Origin: Piscinibacter lacus
GTDB lineage: Bacteria; Pseudomonadota; Gammaproteobacteria; Burkholderiales; Burkholderiaceae_C
Assembly (NCBI RefSeq): GCF_016735685.1
Contig: NZ_JAERRA010000001.1
Span: forward strand, 124,001 to 188,000
Length of the DNA stretch: 64,000 bases
Reading direction: 5' to 3'
Positions within the stretch are counted from its first letter, which is position 1; each line of letters begins with the position of its first letter. The position numbers and the translations under genes are program-made. Below are positions 35,227 to 43,600 of this stretch, one piece after another. The notes under the pieces were generated by a model. It was given only the letters and a program-made list of their open reading frames with translations, had not been told where the DNA came from and ran no database searches.

Positions 35227-35243
35227 CCCCCTCAAGCAGGGGG
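35227..35243. promoter_or_regulatory. CCCCCT-N5-AGGGGG dyad upstream of the adhesin-caspase operon
   Basis: Perfect 6-base arms with a 5-base loop are flanked by partly symmetrical AT and TAT. The dyad lies about 150 bases before the first gene of the unit, in the 189-base gap 35205-35393. No T-tract follows, so a transcription-factor site is more likely than a terminator for the preceding gene. No clear -35/-10 pair was identified in the gap. Confidence 0.4.
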
Positions 35244-35393
35244 AGTATCTGAGCCGAGGCTCCCCGTTTGCACGCGGTACAAAAGGGAGTCGTGCCCTCA
35301 CACTTCCCGACGACGCACAAGTCCAGACGCACAAGCGGCGGCGCCCCGGATTCGGACCGCAGTCGCATATCGCGCCCCAAGGAGATCACCGAG

Positions 35394-35951
35394 ATGTCAG
35401 CCAAAGGCCCCCTGCTTTCCATCCTTCGCACGCTGAGCGCAGGCGCCATCCTGGCGATGGGCGCCAGCGTCCATGCCGCCGAAACTGCTCCCGCAATCGA
35501 CCTGGGAACCAGCGTGCCCGAGGCGGCGGCGGTCAAGGAAGGCCTGTTTCCCGACGATGCCTGCAAGGAGCTTGAAGCCAACGGCTTTCGCTGCATGGGC
35601 CTGAAGCCGGCCGTTCGCTTCTCGCTGCCCGCGGCGAGCTTCAAGCTCGGCTCGGCAGAGCTTCCGGAGGGCTTGCGCAAGCAGCTCGACGTGTTCGCCG
35701 ACGTGCTGCGCGGTCGACCCAAGGGCAGCCAGGGTGTTCGCATCATCGGCCACGCCGATGCCAGCGGCTCGGCGGCTGGCAACCTGGCGCTTTCGCTCAA
35801 GCGCGCCGAGTCGGTCAAGGCCTACCTCGTCAGCAAGGGCGCCGATCCGGCCTCGCTGCAGACGGTCGGCCTGGGGGCCAAGGAGCCCAAGAACGCGCAG
35901 AACCCGGCCGCCAGCGAGAACCGCCGGGTCGAGATCGGGCGGGCCGAGTGA
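35394..35951 (+). CDS. OmpA-family periplasmic protein, first gene of the two-partner-secretion unit
   Basis: This 185-residue protein starts at ATG 35394, preceded by AAGGAGAT. It has a Sec signal peptide (about 1-27, cleavage near SVHA-AE) and no lipobox. A C-terminal OmpA-like domain follows: VRFSLPAASFKLGSAEL, IIGHADASGS, LSLKRAESVKAYL and ENRRVEIGR, the peptidoglycan-contacting pattern. The stop codon overlaps the transporter's GTG start (GTGA), so it is translated together with the TpsB protein. It may tether or position the secretion machinery at the cell wall; that is inferred from context. Confidence 0.88.
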   Translation: MSAKGPLLSILRTLSAGAILAMGASVHAAETAPAIDLGTSVPEAAAVKEGLFPDDACKELEANGFRCMGLKPAVRFSLPAASFKLGSAELPEGLRKQLDVFADVLRGRPKGSQGVRIIGHADASGSAAGNLALSLKRAESVKAYLVSKGADPASLQTVGLGAKEPKNAQNPAASENRRVEIGRAE

Positions 35952-37669
35952 AATCGCGCCGGCTCGGCCTGCGCCGGCACGCGCCGGCGCTTCGAGGTCT
36001 CGGACTGATCGCGCTGGTCTGCGCGGGGCTGGCGCAGGCCCAACCGCTGCCGGAGGCTGGCATCCTCCCCCGTCCGCAGGACCTGGCGCCCAGCCTGCCC
36101 GCCGGCCGGTCGGTCGATCTGCCGGACCGGCCGATCCCCCGGGAGCTTGGCAAACCCCAGGACGAGCTGCGCATCGACGTGCGGCGCTTCGTGGTCGACG
36201 AGCAAGCCCCCGCCGCCTTGCGCGAGACCCTTCCCGCTCTGACGGCTGCCTTCGTCGGGCCACAGCGCAGCTACGAAGACCTGGTCGAGGCGGCCGCCGC
36301 GGTCACGCGTTTCCTGCAGAGCGAGCTGGGTTACTACCTTGGTTACGCCTACCTGCCGGAGCAGCCGGCGAGCGATGGAGAGATCCGGATCGCCGTGCTG
36401 GAGGGCCGGCTGGACGAAGTCCAGCTCACGTGGCCCGAGGGCATGCCGGTCGATCGCAGCGTGGTGGAGCGCTACCTCGCCCGCCTGGTGCCCGGCTCCA
36501 TCCTGACCGTGCGCGATGTCGAGCGAACGGTCTTCCTGATCAACGACCTGCGCGGCATGACGGCGCGCTTCGAAGTCAAGGCCGGTCGGACCCCGGGCAC
36601 CGCGACCCTCGTGGTCACGCCGCAGCCCGAATCGCGCTGGAGCCAGCGCTACGACCTCGACAACCACGGCTCGCGCTTCTCGGGCGAATGGCGCCTCAGC
36701 GCGCTGGCCCAGTGGAACAGCCCCACCGGGGCCGGTGACGGACTGGTCTTCAACCTCCTCAGCTCCGAGACGACGGGCCTGCGCTTTGCACTGGCGAGCT
36801 ACACCCGGCCGGTGGGCGACGACGGCCTCAAGCTAGGCCTGTCCCTGTCCTATGTCGACTACCAGATCGACAAGGACAAGCTGCCGATCGACCTGAACGG
36901 CGACATCGCGACCCTCACCGCCTTCGGCCTGCATCCCTTCATCCGCAGCCGCAACCTGAATCTCTTCGGCCTGGCGAGCCTGGACCTGAAGCGCTTCGAG
37001 GATCGACAGGGCCTGACCGATTTCGCGCGCGACAAGGCCATCGACGCCCTGCGCATCGGCGTCTTCGGCGACTGGCGCGACGCCTTGCTCAGCGGCGGCG
37101 TGAACACCTACGAGCTGGGTCTGGCCCTGGGGCAGATCGACCTGGATCCGCCCCAGGTCTTCGACGATGTCGACGATCGCTTCGTGGTGCTCAGCGGCCA
37201 GATCGCCCGGTTGCAGAACATCGTGGACGCCAAGCTGCTGCTCTACCTCAGCCTGCGCGGCCAGTGGACCCCCGACAACCTGGACAGCGCGGAGCAGTTC
37301 CAGCTCGGCGGCCCCGACCGCGTGCGCGCCTTCGCACCCGGCGAGGGCACCGGCGACCGGGGTGCGGTGGCCACCGCGGAACTGCGCTGGTTGCCCCCGG
37401 AAGCCTGGTTCGGCCGGCGGGCGCGCGAGCTGGTGTTCAGCGCCTTCCTCGATGTCGGCCATGTGCGCTACCGCAGCGACACCTCGGCCCAGTTGGTCGC
37501 CATGGACAACGAGGCCACGCTGGCCGGCGCAGGCCTTGGCCTGGTCTGGGACCGGCCGGGCGATTTCACCATCCGCGCCTCGCTGGCCTGGCCTTTGATC
37601 GGCGAGGGGCGCAGCGATCCGGTCGATCGCACGCCGCGGGTCCACCTGCTGCTCAGCAAGTCTTTCTAG
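35948..37669 (+). CDS. Two-partner secretion outer-membrane transporter (ShlB/FhaC/HMW1B family, TpsB)
   Basis: This 573-residue protein has a signal peptide (about 1-31, ending AQA), a Pro-rich plug-like stretch (about 33-70), and POTRA domains (LRIDVRRFVVD..., then IAVLEGRLDEVQL and ILTVRDVERTVFLINDLRGM). A 16-stranded barrel region ends in the C-terminal signature LLLSKSF. GGPDRVRAFAPGEGTGDRG near residue 455 is the conserved VRGF-type loop-6 motif, here VRAF. It translocates the exoprotein encoded 21 bases downstream. The start is GTG in a GTGA overlap with the OmpA-family gene. Confidence 0.95.
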   Translation: MKSRRLGLRRHAPALRGLGLIALVCAGLAQAQPLPEAGILPRPQDLAPSLPAGRSVDLPDRPIPRELGKPQDELRIDVRRFVVDEQAPAALRETLPALTAAFVGPQRSYEDLVEAAAAVTRFLQSELGYYLGYAYLPEQPASDGEIRIAVLEGRLDEVQLTWPEGMPVDRSVVERYLARLVPGSILTVRDVERTVFLINDLRGMTARFEVKAGRTPGTATLVVTPQPESRWSQRYDLDNHGSRFSGEWRLSALAQWNSPTGAGDGLVFNLLSSETTGLRFALASYTRPVGDDGLKLGLSLSYVDYQIDKDKLPIDLNGDIATLTAFGLHPFIRSRNLNLFGLASLDLKRFEDRQGLTDFARDKAIDALRIGVFGDWRDALLSGGVNTYELGLALGQIDLDPPQVFDDVDDRFVVLSGQIARLQNIVDAKLLLYLSLRGQWTPDNLDSAEQFQLGGPDRVRAFAPGEGTGDRGAVATAELRWLPPEAWFGRRARELVFSAFLDVGHVRYRSDTSAQLVAMDNEATLAGAGLGLVWDRPGDFTIRASLAWPLIGEGRSDPVDRTPRVHLLLSKSF

Positions 37670-37690
37670 CGCGCAGCCCCGAGGGATGAC

Positions 37691-40600
37691 ATGAAGCGGT
37701 CCTGCCCCACCTCGCCCCTCCGGCCCGCCGGCCTGCGCCGACTTGGCCACCCCCTGCTCACGCCCGTGGCGCTCGCCAGCGCACTGCTGATGCACGGCGG
37801 CGCAAGCCTGGCCCTGCCCACCGGGGCGGAGGTCGTGGCCGGACAGGCCACCGTCGAAAGCAACGGGCCCCGGCAAGGCTTGGTCCGCCAAGGCAGCAGC
37901 AAGGCCGTGATCGATTGGCAGGGCTTCTCGATCGGGGCCGACGAGACCTTGCGCATCCTCCAGCCCGACAGCCGCTCGGTGCTGCTCAACCGCGTGGTGG
38001 GTGCAGATCCCAGCCACCTGCTGGGCCAGATGCAGGCCAACGGCCGGGTCTTCCTGGTCAACCCGAACGGCATCGTCTTCGGCGAGGGTGCGCGTATCGA
38101 TGTCGGCTCGCTGGTGGCCTCGACCCTGCCGATCTCGACGGTCGACTTCATGGCCGGCCTTTACCGCTTCGGCGAGGACAGCCTGGTCACCGCCGAGGCG
38201 GGCACCGTGCTGAATGCCGGCACGATCACCGCCCACGGCGGCACCGTGGCCCTGGTGGCGCCGCTGGTGATCAACCGCGGCCTCATCGAAGCCCGCGAAG
38301 GCCGGGTGGCGCTGGCTGCGGTCGACCGGGTGCGGGTCGACATCGAGGGCGACGGCCTCGTGCTCTTCGAAGCGCGGGGCGACCAGGTGAGCCAGCGTCT
38401 CGACCAGCTCGGTCGCATCCAGGCCGACGGCGGTCTCATCCAGCTCCGGGCCCAGGCCCGCAGCGCCCTGGCCGACACCGTGCTCAACATGGACGGCCTG
38501 CTTCAGGCTCGCAGCCTGAGCCAGCGAGACGGGCGCGTCATCATCGATGGCGGCAGCCAGGGCCAGGTCGTCCTGAGCGGCCGCGTCGAGGTGCAGGGCC
38601 TGGAGGCGGGCACGCGCGGCGGCTCGGTGCAGGTGGGTGGCCAAGCCCTGGCGGTGCAGAGCGGCGCACGGATCGATGCCTCCGGCGATGCAGGCGGCGG
38701 CACGGTTGCTCTGGGCGGCGGCTGGCAGGGTGCTGCACTGGACACAGTCGGCCGGGCCGAGTCTGTAGGCGTCGAGTCCGGAGCCGAGATCCGCGCCGAT
38801 GCCACCGCAAACGGCAGGGGCGGCGAAGTCGTCGTCTGGTCCGACGGCATCAGCCGATTCCAGGGCCGGATCTCGGCCCGCGGCGGATCGCTGCAGGGCG
38901 ACGGCGGCCGGGTCGAAGTCTCCGGCCTGCGGGGCCTGGGTTTCGCCGGCAGTGTCGACACCGGCGCGACGGCCGGGCAGTCCGGTCTCTTGCTGCTGGA
39001 CCCCGACAGCCTCGTGATCAGGGCGGACGGCATGGATCCCTATGCCAACCCACTGCCCGCGGGCGGAGACCTCACCATTTCGCCTGCGGCCCTCGCGGCC
39101 GTGGTCGGTGACGTGCTGCTGACTGCCAGCGACACCATCACCTTCGAGGATTCGCTTAACCTGGGCGCGCGCGACCTGCAGGTCCAGGCTGGCAACAGCA
39201 TCGTGCTTGAGGCCAACGTCGCGGTCCGCGCCCGCGATTTGAGCTTCGAGAGCACGCTGCTGGTCTTGAACGCAAACGCCAGCCTGGGCGGCAACAGCCT
39301 GACGGTGACGGGCGCGACCCAGTTCATGGGGGGCTCGGTCAACACCATGGCCGACCAGACGTACACCGGCGCGGTGACGCTGGGCGCGAACACCACCCTG
39401 TCTTCTGATTCGGGCACGGTGAGCTTCGGCAGCACGGTCAATGGCGCCCGCTCGCTGTCCGTCTCGGCGGGCAGCGTCGATCTCAACGGCGCCGTCGGTG
39501 GCGGCACGGCGCTGACCAGCCTGGCGCTGAACGCCATGTCCAGCTCGCTCGACGGCGGCGCGGTCAGCACCACCGGCGACCAGAGTTACATGGGTGCTGT
39601 GACGCTCGGGGCGAACACCAGTCTGTCGGCCGGTGCGGGCACGGTGCTCTTTGACAGCACGGTCGATGGCGCCCGCTCACTGTCCGTTTCGGCGGGCACG
39701 GTCGATCTCAAGGACGTCGTCGGCGGCAACACGGCCCTGACCAGCCTGGGCTTGACGGCTGCATCCATCCTGCTCGATGGCGGCGCGGTCACCACCACCG
39801 GCAACCAGACTTACAACGGCGCGGTGACGTTGGGGGCGAACACCACCCTATCCGCAACTGCACCAGCGGGCACGGTGAGCTTTGGCAGCACGGTCAATGG
39901 CGCCCGCTCGCTTGCGGTGTCGGCCGGCACGGTCGATCTCAACGGCGCCGTTGGTGGCAGCACAGCCCTGACCAGCCTGGAGCTGACGGCCTCGTCCATC
40001 CTGCTCGACGGCAGCGCGATCAATACCGCAGGCAACCAGACCTACACCGGCGCCGTGACGCTGGGTGCGGACGCGGCCCTGCGCGCCACGGCCGCAGGCA
40101 GCGACATCAGCTTCAGCAGCACGGTCGACGGCAGCCACAAGCTCTCCATCGATGCCAGGGACGGCATCACATTCGGCGGCGCAGTCGGCGCGACGATGCC
40201 GCTGGTTGATCTGAGCTTGTTCTTCGCCACGCTGGCTGTGGGGTCCACCGTCAACGGGACAGGCACGGCCACGCTGGCACCCAGTGCAGACGGCACCTCC
40301 ATCGGTGTCGCGGGCGGGGCGGGCATGCTGTCCCTGTCGCAGGCAACGCTGGATCTCTTCGCCAGCTTCGGGATCTTGCAGATCGGTCGCGACGGTGGCA
40401 CCGGGGTCATCACCGTCGGTGCGCTGAGCCTGCCGACCAACACGCACCTGCAGACCGAGGGAAGGATCGAGCTGAGCGCCACGGTCGACGGCGCCCGTAA
40501 CCTGTCGCTGGACGGCGGTCCGGTGGAGATCAACGGCGCCCTCGGCAGCGGCGTGGCGCTGAACTCCCTGAGCGTGGATGGCTCCTCGATTTCGCTGGGC

Positions 40601-43600
40601 GGCGGGACTGTCAACACCACCGGCAACCAGAGCTACATGGGTGCGGTGACGCTGGGGGCGGACACCATCCTGTCTGCAACTACACCTGCGGGTACGGTGC
40701 GCTTTGACGGCACGGTCAATGGCGCCCGCTCGCTGTCCGTCTTGGCCGGCACGGTCGATCTCAACGGGATCGTCGGTGGCGGCATGGCGCTGACGGGCCT
40801 GGGTTTGACCGCTGCGTCCATCTCGCTCGACGGTGGCGCGGTCAGCACCACGGGCAACCAGACCTACACCGGCGCGGTGACTTTGGGAGCGAACACCACC
40901 CTGTCTTCTGATTCGGGCACGGTGAGCTTTGGCAGCACGATCAATGGCGCCCGCTCGCTGTCCGTTTCGGCGGGCACGGTCGATCTCAACGGGATAGTCG
41001 GTGGCGGCATGGCGCTGACCAGCCTGGGCTTGACGGCTGCATCGATCCTGCTCGATGGCGGCGCGGTCACCACCACCGGCAACCAGACTTACAACGGCGC
41101 GGTGACGTTGGGAGCGAACACCACCCTGTCCGCAACTGCACCTGCGGGCACGGTGAGCTTTGGCGGCACCGTCGACGGCGCACGCTCGCTGTCCGTCTCG
41201 GCGGGCACCGTCGATCTCAACGACGTCGTCGGCAGCAACACGGCCCTGACCAGCCTGGGACTGACGGCTGCATCCATCCTGCTCGATGGCGGCACGATCA
41301 CCACCAGCGGCAACCAGACTTACAACGGCGCGGTGACGCTGGGCGCGGATACCACCCTGTCCGCAACTGCACCTGCGGGCACGGTGAGCTTTGGCAGCAC
41401 GGTCAATGGCGCCCGCTCGCTTGCGGTGTCGGCGGGCACGGTCGATCTCAACGGTGCGGTCGGCGGCAGCACGGCGCTGACCAGCCTGGAGCTGACGGCT
41501 GCATCCATCCTGCTCGACGGCGGCGCGGTCAGCACCACGGGCAACCAGACCTACACCGGCGCCGTGACGCTGGGCGCGAACACCATCCTGACCTCAACGG
41601 CCGGCACGGTGAGCTTCAGCAACACCGTTGACGGCAGCCACAACCTCTCCATCGATGCCAGCGACGGCATCACATTCAGCGGCGCAGTCGGCGCGACGAT
41701 GCCGCTGCTTGATCTGAGCTTGTTCTTCGCCACGCTGGCTGTGGGGTCCACCGTCAACGGGACAGGCACGGCCACGCTGGCACCCAGTGCAGACGGCAGC
41801 TCCATCGGTGTCGCGGGCGGGGCGGGCATGCTGTCGCTGTCGCAGGCAACGCTGGATCTCTTCGCCAGCTTCGGGATCTTGCAGATCGGTCGCGACGGTG
41901 GCACCGGGGTCATCACCGTCGGTGCGCTGAGCCTGCCGACCGACGTGCACCTGCAGACCGAGGGAAGGATCGAGCTGAGCGCCACGGTCGACGGCGCCCG
42001 TAACCTGTCGCTGGACGGCGGTCCGGTGGAGATCAACGGCGCCCTCGGCAGCGGCGTGGCGCTGAACTCCCTGAGCGTGGATGGCTCCTCGATTTCGCTG
42101 GGCGGCGGGACTGTCAACACCACCGGCAACCAGAGCTACATGGGTGCGGTGACGCTGGGGGCGAACACCAACCTGTCGGCCGGTGCGGGCACGGTGAGCT
42201 TCAGCAGCACGGTCAATGGCGCGCAGGCGCTGGCCATTTCGGGCGGCACGGTGGACTTCAATGGGGCCGTGGGTGGTGTCACGGCGCTGACGAGCCTGGG
42301 CTTGACCGCTGCGTCCATCTCGCTCGACGGTGGCGCGATCAGCACCACAGGCAACCAGAGCTACATGGGTGCTGTGACGCTCGGGGCGAACACCAGTCTG
42401 TCGGCCGACGCGGGCACGGTGAGCTTTGGCAGCACGATCAATGGCGCCCGCTCGCTGTCCGTTTCGGCGGGCACCGTCGACCTCAACGACGTCGTCGGCG
42501 GCAACACGGCCCTGACCAGCCTGGGCTTGACCGCTGCATCCATCCTGCTCGACGGCGGCGCGGTCACCACCAGCGGGAACCAGACCTACTCCGGCGCCGT
42601 GACCCTGGGCGCGGACACCACCCTTGCCGCAACTGCACCTGCGGGTACGGTGAGCTTTGGCGGCACCGTCGACGGCACACGCTCGCTGTCCGTCTCGGCG
42701 GGCACCGTCGATCTCAACGACGTCGTCGGCAGCAACACGGCCCTGACCAGCCTGGGACTGACGGCTGCATCCATCCTGCTCGATGGCGGCACGATCACCA
42801 CCAGCGGCAACCAGACTTACAACGGCGCGGTGACGCTGGGCGCGGATACCACCCTGTCCGCAACTGCACCTGCGGGCACGGTGAGCTTTGGCAGCACGGT
42901 CAATGGCGCCCGCTCGCTTGCGGTGTCGGCAGGCGTGGTCGATCTCAACGGCGCCGTTGGTGGCAGCACGGCGCTGACCAGCCTGGAGCTGACGGCTGCA
43001 TCCATCCTGCTCGACGGCGGCGCGATCAATACCGCAGGCAACCAGACCTACACCGGCGCCGTGACGCTGGGCGCGAACACCATCCTGACCTCAACGGCCG
43101 GCACGGTGAGTTTCAGCAGCACGGTCAACGGCGCCCGCTCGCTGTCTGTTTCGGCAGGCACGGCCGATCTCAATGGGGCCGTCGGTGGCGGCACGGCCTT
43201 GACGAGCCTGGGGCTGGACGCCATGTCCATCACGCTCGATGGCGCTGCGATCACCACCACAGGCAACCAGACCTACACCGGTGCGGTGACGCTGGGGGCG
43301 GACACCACCTTGGCCGTCACTGCAGGCACGGTGAGCTTCAGCAGCACGGTCAATGGCGCGCAGGCGTTGGCCGTCTCGGGCAGCACGGTGGACTTCAACG
43401 GGGCCGTCGGTGGCGTCACACCGCTGACGAGCCTGGCGCTGACCGCCATGTCCATCTCGCTCGACGGTGGCGCGGTCAGCACCACGGGCAACCAGACCTA
43501 CTCCGGCGCGGTGACTTTGGGAGCGAACACCACCCTGTCTGCCGGCGCGGGCACAGTGAGCTTTGGCAGCACGGTCAATGGCGCCCGCTCGCTGTCCGTC

